A stretch of DNA of 64,000 nucleotides from Misgurnus anguillicaudatus (lineage: Eukaryota > Chordata > Actinopteri > Cypriniformes > Cobitidae), in NCBI RefSeq assembly GCF_027580225.2, contig NC_073357.2:41750001-41814000 (forward strand), read 5' to 3'. Below, piece after piece: positions 1-10,290 of the stretch (its first letter is position 1; each line of letters begins with the position of its first letter). A model generated the notes under the pieces. The model saw only the letters and a list, made by a program, of their open reading frames with translations, ran no database searches and was not told the origin of the DNA. The position numbers were made by a program, and so were the translations under genes.

Positions 1-2
1 TT

Positions 3-140
3 GCGCTACTCCCTCGAAAGTTTACATCCAAGAGCTCTGATCTTCGAAGTGATAGGGATATCACTCCTGATTGGGATTCACAAGCTAGGGAACTTATTAA
101 GACATATGAAAAGTGTTTAAAACAGCGTTTGAGCCTGTAA
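3..140 (+). CDS. Possible 3'-terminal coding exon, partial
   Basis: Read from base 3, this frame is open for 45 codons from the window edge to a TAA at 138-140. The predicted peptide is rich in charged residues (K, R, D, E), contains a segment reading DITPDWDSQARELIKTYEK and ends in KQRLSL. It looks more protein-like than the low-complexity reading frames elsewhere in the window. I do not recognise the family. The start and any splice acceptor would lie to the left of the window. I noticed no AATAAA signal in the following kilobase or so, so a matching 3' UTR is not confirmed. It could also be a fragment of a retroposed or transposon gene, or chance. Confidence 0.35.
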   Translation, partial: ALLPRKFTSKSSDLRSDRDITPDWDSQARELIKTYEKCLKQRLSL

Positions 141-296
141 ATGTTTGTGACCATCCGCTCTGGTAGCAGCTTTTCCAGTCAGAGATATGTTATGTGAGGG
201 AAATGGCTCAAGTGTTTTAAAAAGCCTCCCTCACTAATTTGAAAATGACCAGCAGGTGGTGGAATAATACAAACGGTTGCAAATCGGTTAATGTTA

Positions 297-667
297 GGGG
301 GCGTGCACACCAAAGCTTTTACGCCCGCGACCGGCGCATGTTTTCAATTGTTTCCAATGGAAGCTCGCGTTTTTCAAGTAAGCCAGCAGCTAGCGTTTTT
401 TTTTCCACGCTGAAAACCGACGCTCTGCGGTTTTTCCGTGCTGAGCGAAGAGAGTTGAAAAATATTCAACTTTGGGAGAAAAGCTCCGCTCGTCAATGTC
501 AGTTTTCACACGCTTGTCCACAGCAACCAACCGGCTCACAGCTAAAGTATCACAGCTACCAAAGCGCTCAGCTGAAGAAAGCAGGCACCCAGCTGAAAAA
601 ACAGCTGGCATTCGGCGTTGTCCAGGCATTTTCAGACGCGTTTAAAAGTTTTTATGTACACAACCCC
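297..667. mobile_element. Non-autonomous hAT-like element (371 bp)
   Basis: The left end begins GGGGGCGTGCACACCAAAGC and the right end is an imperfect inverse (reverse complement GGGGTTGTGTACATAAAAAC). The flanks TAATGTTA (289-296) and TTATGTTA (668-675) match at 7 of 8 bases, as expected for an 8-bp target duplication of the hAT superfamily. The interior is GC-richer than its surroundings. It can be read as a 147-codon open frame from 239, but this runs across the element boundary and the composition is not protein-like. I treat it as a MITE. Confidence 0.7.
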
Positions 668-675
668 TTATGTTA

Positions 676-2485
676 TCAGTAGAATATTGCATGGCTGACA
701 AGGGCTCTTAGCCAATCAGAATCGAGAACCAGAAAGAACTGTTGTATAATAGTTTTTATACCATGGGTCTGTTGAATGCTCTACTCTGATTGGTTGAGAA
801 ATGTTCCACGGGTATGCATTATTTTTCGATAACCGCACACATAACTTGTCAAATGTCTTAAAAATAGGCAACAGAGCAATGTTTGTGGTAACCATGGTTA
901 CCATTGTGTCGTTGGGTGTGCATTATTTTCTTATAATTCAATGGCTCATCATCAATTATTCCTTACAAAGTGCAGTTTATTTAAATGTGAAGCTATGTAT
1001 ATGTATTTTTTTAAGTAAAAGGCAAAACAAGCATGTGCAGATAAAATAACACTTATCCAGCAGGTAAACCTACTTATTTATTACAAACTAGCTTGATGGA
1101 TTGCATGCATTTCATACTGTACTGTATGTAACTCATATATTTCATCTTGTCTATTCGATCCTTGATCCCCTTTGTCCCATTTCTAAAAATCAGTAGAGCA
1201 ACAATATAACAAACAAATCTTGACTCATTGCTTATCTAGACAGGTAGATGTTTGACAGTGATATGTAATAATTTCCCTGCAAGTGTGGCTCAGAAGATCT
1301 AACATGTATACCTCACAGAGAGATTTGGTAGACAGAGGTGAAACATCTGCACAGGATCGACTGAAGGTTTGCAAAAAGCAATCAGGCACCTTTTTTACGG
1401 CGCTGTTGAAGAGGTCTGTTGATTTGCATAATGGTCTGCTCACTCTACACCATGGGGTTGGCTTCACGTTGTGCACGTCTGGCATCTGTCAGTCTGCCGG
1501 GCAGGAATACTACAAAATAGGACTCTAAGACTGTAGCTGCTGTTTCACCTACAGACATTCCCATATATATCTGAGCTCATGAGCTGGGCAGTGGTGTCTC
1601 CACACCTACCAGGCTGTTGGGGTGTCACCTATCTGTCTAATCCCCTTTGATGTTTCATAAAAGATGCTGATTGGCCGTTTGTGCCGTCTTTCACTCATCT
1701 TTAAGCATTGTGATTATTTCTGAGGTGTACAAAAACAGCTACAGGCATTCAGATGTAAGCGTGACATTGAGTGGCTTCGTGGCACAGTCACGGTTGGTTT
1801 TAAATGAATTAGAATGTTGACTTCAGTTTGTTCTGCTTATCTGTTTTGTGTGCATATGTCTTAACTTAAGTCTCTGTATCCCACATTATATTGGCTGTAG
1901 TTGCATCTCTCACAGCACATATCCATTGGGGCGGCAGTGGTCTGTCTGATGTCTAAGAGAGAAAGAGCAAGGGAAATCTCAGATTAATGACTTTTTGGCT
2001 ATTCCATTTAGCATCAACTGATCCTGTTCACATTTAATGCATTTTTAATGAACAGATCTTTCATGGTAAATCTAAAGCTAATTTCATAAGTTATAAATCC
2101 AGAGTAGTGGTTAGCCAGTTCACGATTTCCTTTGATTACTTCTCACAGATGGTCATGTTCTGCTGGTTGAGCTAACAGGATCTTGCAAACCCCTGTCTGT
2201 GAATCAAACCAGATGATTGTTTACCATTTCACAGGGCAAAACAAATCTGCACTCATTCCGTGTCCAGTAAATTATGATTAATACTCATTTTATGAGATTG
2301 GATTTGGCAGTGCATATTACTTGATAATAGGTACTGGTGTTATGACATTGGCTGGGATGTACTGTAATTAACAGGAACGATTTGAAAAAGTTTTGTGATG
2401 AAATCCAGAATAAATAAATAAATTCGACGGAATCTCATGACAATTCACATGTACTGTATTATGTGAGGTGGCTAATTCTTAATAG
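676..2485. other. No recognisable gene; AT-rich interspersed sequence
   Basis: I see no coding exon here. About 700-920 contains CTCTGATTGGTTGAG and a perfect 16-bp palindrome, GGTAACCATGGTTACC, at 887-902. This part resembles dispersed cyprinid repeat sequence, but I cannot define its termini. The rest appears unique. Confidence 0.4.
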
Positions 2486-2935
2486 TTAAATGGGACATAT
2501 CATGAAAATCTAACTGTTTTCATGTTTAAGTGCTATAATTGGGTCCCCGGTGCTTTTATCAACATATAAAATGTGAAAAAGATCAACCCAGTAACTTAGT
2601 TTTGGTAAACCATTCTCTGCAAGCATGTGAAAGATAGGTAATTGAAATATGGCTCCCCTTGTGATGTCAGAAGGGGATAATACCGCCCCTTAATCTGCAC
2701 TATCCAATAATATCCTACCACCACACTGCCATTTAGTGCAGAGATCAGCTAATTTGCATTTTAAAGGACACACCCAAAAACTGCACATTTGTGCTCACAC
2801 CTACAAAGTGGCAATTTTAAAATGCTATAATAAATTATCTATATGGTATTTTGAGCGTAAACTTCACATGGATACTCTGGAGACATGAACGATTTATTTG
2901 ACATCTTAAAAAGTCTTGTGAAATGTCCCCTTTAA
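2486..2935. mobile_element. TTAA-flanked MITE, copy 1 of the ATTATAGC family
   Basis: The element starts TTAAATGGGACATATCATG and ends GAAATGTCCCCTTTAA, so TTAA targets lie at both ends with imperfect TIRs. The interior includes GCTATAATTGGGTCC near the left and a conserved CACTGCCATTTAGTGCAGAG block. The same landmarks occur in opposite orientation at 52110-52636. TTAA targets fit Kolobok or piggyBac-type transposition; the superfamily is inference. There is no coding capacity. Confidence 0.7.
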
Positions 2936-3265
2936 GATTTTATGGGGCCCTAAACAGAATTTTATTTGGGGGCCCCTTCAGTAATTTTGACAATTACTTT
3001 TGTCAATGCTTGATTATTTACACACTATTAAACATAGCCTACCTATTGTCAATTTTTTTGTTGTATCTGTGTTTGGGATGTCAGAATGTATTAAAAAACA
3101 AAAAGAAAACAAAACCTTGTAAGTATATTGTGATTGTCAAAAGATTTGATATCATATTTCAGTACTTTTAATTTTAGGTGAACTGTCGCTTTAAATTTTG
3201 AGCACAGACCACTTGAGTACTTATCATACAAAGGCTTTAGAAATTTGTGAAATCTTTTTAAAAAT

Positions 3266-3994
3266 TAAAAGGGATCAGGTGATGTTGCTATGTATAAAAA
3301 AGCATTGATTTGTGTATTTTGGTGTAATGTAATGTGTTTACGGTGTTTAAAGGTGCAGTGTGTAAATTTTAGGGGCATCTAGAGGTAAGGTTGCGAATTG
3401 CAACCAATGACTCTGTTCACTGCTCACCCCTCGCTTTTGAAACGCATAGAGAAGCTATGGTAGCTGCCACCGGACAAACATGTCATCTTCGGAGACAACT
3501 TCATAAAAAAATGTTTGTCCGTTAAGGGCTACTATACAAACATGGCGGCACAAAATGGCGACTTCCATTTAAGGGGACCCTCGGTATGTAGATAAAAACA
3601 TCTCATTCTAAGGTAATAAAAACATAAGGGTTCATTAAGGTCTTTATACACCCCTGATAATATAGTTTTGTATATTATTTTGCATTTCTGTCAAGAGATC
3701 CTTCTATAAATGACACACTTCACCTTTAAGGTTCAAAAACACATTATTTTCCACATACCATACATTACTGTTGCTGCTCTATGCCCCGCATTTCTGAAAC
3801 CTGTTGATTTTTGCCATGCAAATCTTCGCACACAGTGATGTAGATATGTGAGGGTGTGTTTGAATGAGACGTTTTTAGGAAGGCTTCTATTTTAGAAAGA
3901 ATGTCTCTTTAACTTTGAGACTCACAAAGACTTACAGCTTTTAACACTACAAAGACAAATGAAAACATGAAATCGCATCATATGACCCCTTTAC
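3266..3994. mobile_element. DNA element interrupted by a nested MITE
   Basis: The left terminus is AAAAGGGATCAGGTGATG. The right terminus, read as reverse complement, is GTAAAGGGGTCATATGATGC. The two halves (3266-3346 and 3730-3994) were split by the MITE at 3347-3729. The junction, TTTACGGTG | TTAA | GGTTCAAAAACAC, rejoins into a continuous element once the insert and one TTAA are removed. The interior is non-coding. Confidence 0.65.
3347..3729. mobile_element. TTAA MITE, GGTGCAGTGTG family, copy 1
   Basis: It begins TTAAAGGTGCAGTGTGTAAA and ends ACACACTTCACCTTTAA, giving a near-perfect terminal inverted repeat with TTAA at both ends. A second copy in the same orientation is at 61445-61834, sharing the GGCATCTAG and TGCTCACCCCTCGCTTTTGA blocks. 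At 383 bp it has no coding capacity. It is inserted inside the 3266-3994 element at a TTAA. Confidence 0.8.
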
Positions 3995-5202
3995 GAAATA
4001 ATAATAATTATAAATAATAAAAATAAAAATAATAAAGAAAAAATAATAAGGATTATTTAATGATTTTTTATCTTTGGCAAGCGTGTGGTTACTTGATAAA
4101 CAATACATTTATTCACATTCATTCATTCATCCTTATCCTATACCTAATAAAATGCTTGCGAACATATTTTAGCCACTTAAAGTACATCATCTGTTACACT
4201 CTTTCAACTTTGAAATGAAGACATGTCAAAGACACGCTGAAGACATGTAACTCACATTTTTCTTTGATCTGTTGCATCACACAGAGTCAATTTCGTGAAT
4301 CTCACACCGAATGAGTTGGCAGCCCTGAATATATCACACAATATATATGTAATATACTGTATAACATACGAATTCCTGTGATATCAGGCTGATCAATCCC
4401 AAGGAATGTTGGAGGCTTTATATGGACATTTAATGTTACAATTCTGCATTACCATTGGTCCATAAAGCTTGTTTTGTCTTTGTAATTAGTTTATGCTATT
4501 TAAAACCACTAAGGCTTGAGGCTATTTGCATATACTCACACTTCATTCACTTAAATTGTTAGCGAAATGCCACATGCCGAGCTGAGCTTAATAAGCTTTT
4601 AATGCCTAAAACATGCTTCAAAAGACTTCTATAAAGTATTCACTGAAATAAGTCTTTATTTAAAGGTGAAAACTTTGTGTATAGGTATTATTGAGGACAA
4701 CTGCATGATTTGGTCAAAAATGACAATATTGTAATTATAATCTCTACTATGAAAATTTAACATTTCACATAGCTGCTTATATATTAATGCTAGAGGAACA
4801 AAAAGGTATGAAATCACACTAAAACAGTAGTATCTATGATGACTAAAGTATTTAATGTGTTAGCATTCTTTTTCCAAATAAAGACTTTTCAAATTGAGTC
4901 GTGTTTTGTTGCCAGTTCACACTTAGTTCACACTTGTGAAACAAAGTGAAACTCCTTTAGTTGAAAAAAAGAAACCCCATGCAGGCGTGTGCCTCGCCAA
5001 ATCACTTGTTAAAGGTAGGACGTTAACAATAAGTAATGTGGCAATCACACATTCTTGCATTTGTAAAAAGCAACTGTACTGTAGACGAACTACAATGGAA
5101 TGGATCTGAATGCAGGGGGTCTCGAGTAAGTAGGTTTTGCTGACAGATAACCTCTGCTGGTAATGTCATAACTATGCCATTCTGAGGGGAACTAAATGAA
5201 GA
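3995..5202. other. No recognisable gene; AT-rich sequence
   Basis: An A/T-rich tract of ATAATAA-like runs at about 4000-4050 is followed by sequence without a recognisable exon, element terminus or tandem repeat. Confidence 0.35.
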
Positions 5203-6030
5203 TTTTGGTTCCAAACACAACAAATTTTGACTAATATCCTTACAAATAAAAATCCATAATTTGATTTTCAAAGATTTATTATAAAAACTGATAAATTTTT
5301 CCGCAAAATGCAATAAGCTTTTTTTCAAGATGCTATAAATCTATTGAATCAATATATAAATGTGCATTCCTTTTTTGCCATGTTATATTAATTTAGTTGA
5401 CTAGTGGTATAAACTGATAAAAACAAACATTAATGGCATTATTCAAAACACTTACTTTGCCATATTAGGAACACTGTCATTGCTGTTGTCATCCTTGGAA
5501 CGTCATCGCTGAACTTTTTTGACAGCGATCCCCATGTGTTAGCATGACAGAAGCTTGATGTTGTCGTGTGAGAACAAGCAACAGCCGGCCTTTTTACTTC
5601 ACACAAGTCCCTTTTGCGTAAATTACTCGATTTTGATGGCTTACATTTCTTCTCCGCCACAGAAAACCACCACAGGTTTATCAATACCATTAAAGTATTA
5701 TTTTGTTTTTGTTTGTCTGTTGATCACGAAGTACAAAGTAGATGAGAAAAACTAGGATTCCGTGTGTATTCAAAGCGCCACCATTATTGTTTACAATGCG
5801 TGGAATGGTGCGCTGTAATTTGTTTAGTGGATTTATTGCATTCTGCAGAAAAGGAGAACTGGTGTTTGTTGCGGTTTGAAAAAAGGGAGAAAAGATGACA
5901 GAATAACACGGCGGATATCAGATTTTGCACAAAATTAAGAATTAACTTTTTAATACTGACCTGATACAATACTAATTTTGGTGGAAAAAAATGTTTTTTA
6001 ATGGTGTTTATCGCGCTTTGGAACTAAACT
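5203..6030 (-). mobile_element. GGTTCCAAA-ended DNA element, copy 1, with residual ORF
   Basis: The termini are TTTTGGTTCCAAAC at the left and GCGCTTTGGAACTAAACT at the right. The interior matches, in inverse orientation, the copy at 16342-17526. Shared blocks include CATGCGTTG-like/TTTACAATGCGTGGAATG, GATCACGAAGTACAAA and the GCAAAATGCAATAA motifs near the ends. On the minus strand an 83-codon frame starts at 5690 and reads MVLINLWWFSV..KKCKPS. The corresponding position in copy 2 has a similar start (MALINVWCFFV..KKCKPS). Both are followed by a GTAAGTG donor-like site. This suggests a non-autonomous derivative keeping the first exon of an element gene. Superfamily not assigned. Confidence 0.6.
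5439..5690 (-). pseudogene. Residual element ORF (83 codons)
   Basis: This minus-strand frame lies inside the GGTTCCAAA-ended repeat. Its first 25 or so codons are alignable to the frame at 16683-16829 (shared M-LIN-W-F-V--KKCKPS pattern); later sequence diverges. A donor-like AAAGTAAGTG follows at the 3' end of the open region in both copies. I do not recognise a domain. It is probably a decayed first exon of a transposon gene rather than a host gene. Confidence 0.35.
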
Positions 6031-6638
6031 TTTCAATTATTCTTTCACTGTTGACAGAAATGAAAATAACATTTGTGTATTCTGGCAAAAGAGGATGACA
6101 CTAAGGATGTTATTAATAGGTCACATGAATATCACATTTTGTGTAAATCCCATAAGATCACATGTGAAACTCATTGGGTCACCAGTTAAACATCACCACA
6201 ACATGTTTTAGATACTGTGTGATTGAACTGTTTCTCGTGATCCTAAATTTGATCTGAATGCATAGAGTATGTTTGAATGTTTAAACATTTGCTGTGTAAA
6301 AAATAATAATAATTGTACCAACATATTAATTTAATTAATTACAAAACAAAATGGAAATGGATAATATTTTAACCAAATAATAAAGAAAATAGTGAAGAAA
6401 AACAGACAAAAAGCATCCTGACACTGGTTGGATGAAATGCAAAGAGTACATTTTTGCAAATTATTGGCAAAGAAAATGTTTCATTTATTTGATATTTTAA
6501 ACACAACATAATAAGTAACATTTGTGTTGTTTTACAGTTTACAATTATTCTAAAATGTGAAAAAATTAAAGGATGAATAAGTAACTGTGAACTTTGGCAG
6601 GTAGTGTATGCATAAATATATAATGTTTGGTAGACAGA

Positions 6639-6640
<2 letters not shown>
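6031..6640. other. No recognisable feature
   Basis: AT-rich sequence with no exon or element terminus that I can support. Confidence 0.3.

Positions 6641-6710
<70 letters not shown>
6641..6710. repeat. Compound microsatellite (AC)n(AG)n
   Basis: About 28 uninterrupted AC units are followed directly by about 7 AG units. Apparent open frames across this tract (poly-VC translations on the minus strand) come from the repeat and are not genes. The length suggests a polymorphic locus. Confidence 0.97.
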
Positions 6711-6887
6711 TAAACTGTAAAGCAGACATGTTGACATATACTGTGAAGGCCAAAGTATGGTCAATTTGTACATGTATGCGATAGCCCGCGTACAGTGCTT
6801 GTGTTGCAATTTTCATCTTCAGAAAAGTGCCCTTGTACTGCTTGCACAACACCACATTTTGGAAAGCCTGCACACAAATGTACCTAC

Positions 6888-7372
6888 CAACACATCCTCA
6901 CCCCATGTCGTCAATATTTGACGACATTTGACCATTCGTCAATATGTGACGGGGAGGGTATACCTTTCGCGTCATTTTTTGACGAACTGGGGACTTCAAT
7001 ACTATTACGTCCGTTGCATTCTCTTTCCTATTTTCTTACCATTTTCGCGTCGGTTTAGGGTTAGATTACGCAAAATTAAACAGTGTACGCGAAATTAAAC
7101 AGTTGTCACCTGGCGTTGGCGTTAGAGTTAGGTACGACAGTTGTCACCTGGCGTTGGGGTTAGAGTTAGGTTTGGGTAGGGATGTCATTATGTAAATCTA
7201 ACCCTAAACCGACGCGAAAATGGTAAGAAAATAGGAAAGAGAATGCAACGGACGTAATAGTATTGAAGTCCCCAGTTCGTCAAAAAATGACGCGAAAGGT
7301 ATACCCTCCCCGTCACATATTGACGAATGGTCAAGTGTCGTCAAATATTGACGACATGGGGTGAGGATGGGT
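6888..7372. mobile_element. Mutator-like MITE with long TIRs (485 bp)
   Basis: Two near-identical inverted arms of roughly 170-180 bp face each other. Left landmarks are CATCCTCACCCCATGTCG, GACGGGGAGGGTATACC and GCGTCGGTTTAGGGTTAG; the right arm is their reverse complement. The nine-base TGTACCTAC is directly repeated at 6879-6887 and 7373-7381, fitting the 8-11 bp target duplications of Mutator-like elements. Each arm carries three CGTCA-N5-TGACG dyads. The core contains GCGTTGG(C/G)GTTAG motifs shared with the CTCAC-ended elements elsewhere in the window. No coding capacity. Confidence 0.85.
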
Positions 7373-7381
7373 TGTACCTAC

Positions 7382-8249
7382 AGGAAAATGTAACATGTAG
7401 CCCAACGTCTGTGTACACATACGAGTCAAAAAATGCAAAGCTGTGCGTTCAACTGTGCACGTTACGTGTGTGTACACATAAAAAGACAGACTATGCTCTG
7501 GGCTTTAGTCAGTAGTTCCTAATCCCCTTAACCTACAGCTTTGGCTCAAACCATCAGCTTGTGAGCAAAAATCTCCATGAACTGAATGTGTCATATAAGA
7601 AGTATACAGCACAAAATATGCAGTGTTGAGGGTCACCAGGACAAGGATTAAGAACAAGTGCCCTAATATGTTTGGAGAAGATTGACCACATGTATTTAAA
7701 CTATTCTAAAAATTGTATTAACCTGAAAATTAAAAATACTACCACTAATAATAAAAAGTTTAACCTGACTTATCAAAAGCACAGGGGCACGATAAGTTCA
7801 AACCAAAAAGGTGGCTCAGCCCTTTACAATCTTGCGATTACAAGAGAAAAGTCAGAGTCAAACAACTACAAGACTTTTGTGTTCCAAAACAGACTGACAA
7901 TGAACACTGAAATTGGTCCGCCAGCTGGCAGGTGGCCTGGAGTAGCATCACCGGTCCGAAGTCGCAACAACTCGCCAGTGACAGCCAAATGAGTCACTTT
8001 GCAGTGAGCAGCATTAGCAATAAGTCGCCACTGTTAAGTGACTAATTTGCAAAATTCTGGTGATCTGAAACAAACAGAAAAAGTAAGGTATAAAAAGAGA
8101 GAAATAAAGAGAGAGCAAAGTAATGCACAAAATGCTATGAACAGTGTTATATTGAAATCTGAATTTTTTTCAGTATGAAGTAGTGTCACGTGTTCATTCT
8201 ATAACATTTTAATTAAATTAAAGTTATCTAGTCATCTGCCTTAATTTTC
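7382..8249. other. No recognisable gene
   Basis: Unique-looking sequence without exon signals. An open frame at 7672-7992 is lysine/asparagine-rich and has no recognisable domain, so I do not call it. Confidence 0.35.
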
Positions 8250-8412
8250 TTAAAGGAGTGGTTCAATGGTATTTCATGCATTCTGACTTATTAACACAGT
8301 TATAGAGTTGTTTCCTCATGCTAAACGTAGGCAAAGTGTCAAAAAAGCAGTTGGACGTGTTACAGAGTATTTCTGTGCCAAATGCACTTTGCCAGGGTTC
8401 GTACAAGTTTAA
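8250..8412. mobile_element. Solo left part of a TTAA-type element
   Basis: It starts TTAAAGGAGTGGTTCAATGG and runs into GCCAGGGTTCGTACAAGTTT, where the minisatellite begins. It resembles the left end of TTAA-targeting fish DNA elements. No matching right end is present, so the copy is truncated by, or fused to, the tandem array. Confidence 0.45.
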
Positions 8413-8418
8413 TCAGAT

Positions 8419-8942
8419 GACACGAACATGTAGTGAATAATAAGTTAAGTTACCGAGTGGCAACCGAAATCGAGTGGCGGTGAAAATCGAGTGGCGACCG
8501 AGTGGCAACCGAAATCGGGTGGCGATGGAAATCGAGTGGTGTGTGCATATTATATAAATGACACAAACATCTAGTGAATAATAAGTTAAGTTACCGAGTG
8601 GCAACCGAAATCGAGTGGCGAACAAAACCGAGTGGCGACGGGAATCGAGTGGCGAACGAAATCGAGTGGCAACGAAACTGAGTGGCGTGTGCATATTATA
8701 TAAATGACACGAACATGTAGTGAATAATACGTTAAGTTACCGAGTGGCAACCGAAATCGAGTGGCAACAAAACCGAGTGGCATGTGCACATTATATAAAT
8801 GACACGAACATGTAGTGAATAATACGTTAAGTTACCGAGTGGCAACCGAAATCGAGTGGCGGCGGAAATCGAGTGGCAACAAAACAGAGTGGCGTGTGCA
8901 TATTATATAAATGACACAAACATGTAGTGAATAATAAGTTAA
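8419..8942. repeat. Two-level minisatellite (95-146 bp units, ~18 bp sub-units)
   Basis: The landmark GACAC(A/G)AACAT(G/C)TAGTGAATAATA recurs at 8419, 8560, 8706, 8801 and 8913. Each long unit contains a variable number (about 6, 6, 3, 4) of short sub-units built on GAGTGGCAACCGAAATC, then a TGTGCATATTATATAAAT linker. Open frames here (ATRFRLPLG-like translations on the minus strand) arise from the repeat. Differences in sub-unit number explain the unequal lengths. Confidence 0.9.
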
Positions 8943-9145
8943 ACAGTGTTGTATAGTGTTGCATGACTCGTACATGCTCCTCCTGCAGTAGTAACTCCTC
9001 CTTCTTCATTTTTTTGTACGTTATCTGAAAGAATCGGTAAAGCTTATTTTTCTTTTATAAATCTGAACAAACAAGAGACTCTTCGGAGATATAAATGATG
9101 TAATACTACTCTATAGGTACTCCAGATTAACATCAGAAATGCAGA

Positions 9146-9312
9146 AACAGCGGGTGTTGGTGCCATTGTATTGTCTCAAGTGTGCATCTTGAGACAATAC
9201 AATGGCACTGATATATGTTAAGATATGTCCGTGCAAGCTGTTTTTAAATTAAGGCAGCCCAAACGTGTATTTTAGTCTGGGACTAAGATAAGCCATGTCC
9301 GTAAAACCGCCT
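9146..9312. mobile_element. Fragment of a GGTTTCCC-type element with foldback
   Basis: It shares CATCTTGAGACAAT, GATATATGTTAAGATATGTC and TTTTAGTCTGG(G/A)ACTAAGATAAGCC with the element at 55419-55620. The left part is replaced by a perfect inverted copy of its own sequence, making the hairpin at 9160-9208. The original left terminus is missing. Confidence 0.55.
9160..9208. repeat. Perfect 21-bp hairpin with 7-nt loop
   Basis: GTGCCATTGTATTGTCTCAAG (9160-9180) and its exact reverse complement (9188-9208) flank the loop TGTGCAT. The related element at 55.5 kb has only the right-hand half, so the left arm looks like a foldback duplication. Confidence 0.85.
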
Positions 9313-10230
9313 CTTAATGTGTTTTAATTTTTTATATAAACCATACAGATAAAAATGATATGTACATACAACAAATAATTAATTAAACAATACTGTTAAA
9401 TGCAGAGCTATAATCCAGAAACAGAACATAACTGACAGCATCATCTGTGAATCTGTTGGATTGATATACAGACTGTAGTCTCTAGGTGAAGAAAACACAT
9501 GTTATCTTTGACTAGTTCATGCATTTCATGCCCACAGAGGTGAAGGCTGCTAGACAGCAGTCAATCAAGTAGGCATGCTTTACTGTTTTTGGCACTGAAA
9601 AATTGTGAAATGTGGGTGTAAACAGCTTAGGGAAAGATTGAAAGTGCAGACCGGTGATAACTGGTGCGCACAGACCTTGAGGATCTGCTTCCTTGTGTTC
9701 ACTCTTTCAGAGACTCTGTCTTTACATCCATGTTCAGTAAACCTGGGCATTTCTTCACTAACTACTTCCATCACAGTTGCTATAGCTGATGGCTACTGCA
9801 GTCTAGTGATAGTACAAAAGTATGCATAAAAGTGCATACGTTATTAAACAGATATTTTATATGTCTGGGGTTCTTACAAGATGTGTCATTAAAATAATCA
9901 ATTGACTTCGACCCTGCATTCACATGTCCCGTGAAGCTTCTGGAAGTCAGATTTCACTCTGGCCTTATACAGCTTCTTTGTCTGATTCGGTGCTCTCCTG
10001 AGGTCAAAAGTTGCTTCTTATGTTTCTGTACACAAGCCTCATTGGGCAGCAGTGTGTGCACTTAAAGCAGTCCTTACAGTGCTGTCAAATTAATGCTTTT
10101 TGATTTGAATTGATCCTGACATTTATCAGCTGCGCTATGTTCTGCGTTGGTGCAAATTGAGTTCTGCTTTGAGCGTTTTGCCTTTTGAAAATAAAATGTG
10201 TAATTTTCTTCATGTACCATGAAGCTGACT
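9313..10230. other. No recognisable gene
   Basis: I see no supported exon or element terminus. Short open frames on both strands at 9580-9829 overlap each other and have no recognisable domain. Confidence 0.3.
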
Positions 10231-10290
10231 AGAGATGCACTGATCGACTGGCCATAAATCGGCAACCGTCCGGTTTTGTGTAAAATTGCA
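10231..10290. mobile_element. Possible hAT terminal fragment
   Basis: The stretch TAGAGATGCACTGATCGAC followed by GGCCATAAATCGGCAACCG resembles the end of hAT elements that start TAGGGATGCACCGAT. No partner terminus is visible, so this is a truncated copy at best. Confidence 0.3.

Noticed and set aside
239..682. 147-codon frame at the left end
   Set aside because: It crosses the left boundary of the hAT-like element at 297 and covers nearly all of it; no recognisable domain.
887..902. Perfect palindrome GGTAACCATGGTTACC as a regulatory site
   Set aside because: A 16-bp palindrome is notable but isolated, and the surroundings look like a dispersed repeat; there is no functional context.
2936..2976. 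GGGGCCCT / GGGGGCCCC inverted motif as a transposon end
   Set aside because: Too short, with no partner terminus or target duplication.
6369..6873. Two overlapping minus-strand open frames rich in VC repeats
   Set aside because: They are translations of the (AC)n(AG)n microsatellite in two frames; the flanks show no domain.
7672..7992. 106-codon plus-strand frame
   Set aside because: Lysine/asparagine-rich low-complexity start in AT-rich DNA with no domain or conserved context.
8419..8942. Possible CRISPR-like array
   Set aside because: Repeats are nested and unequal with no unique spacers, in a vertebrate-type sequence; it is a minisatellite.
8413..9009. Three minus-strand frames with ATRFRLPLG-type repeats
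   Set aside because: They are translations of the GAGTGGC minisatellite; overlapping frames give equally long reads, so there is no sign of coding constraint.
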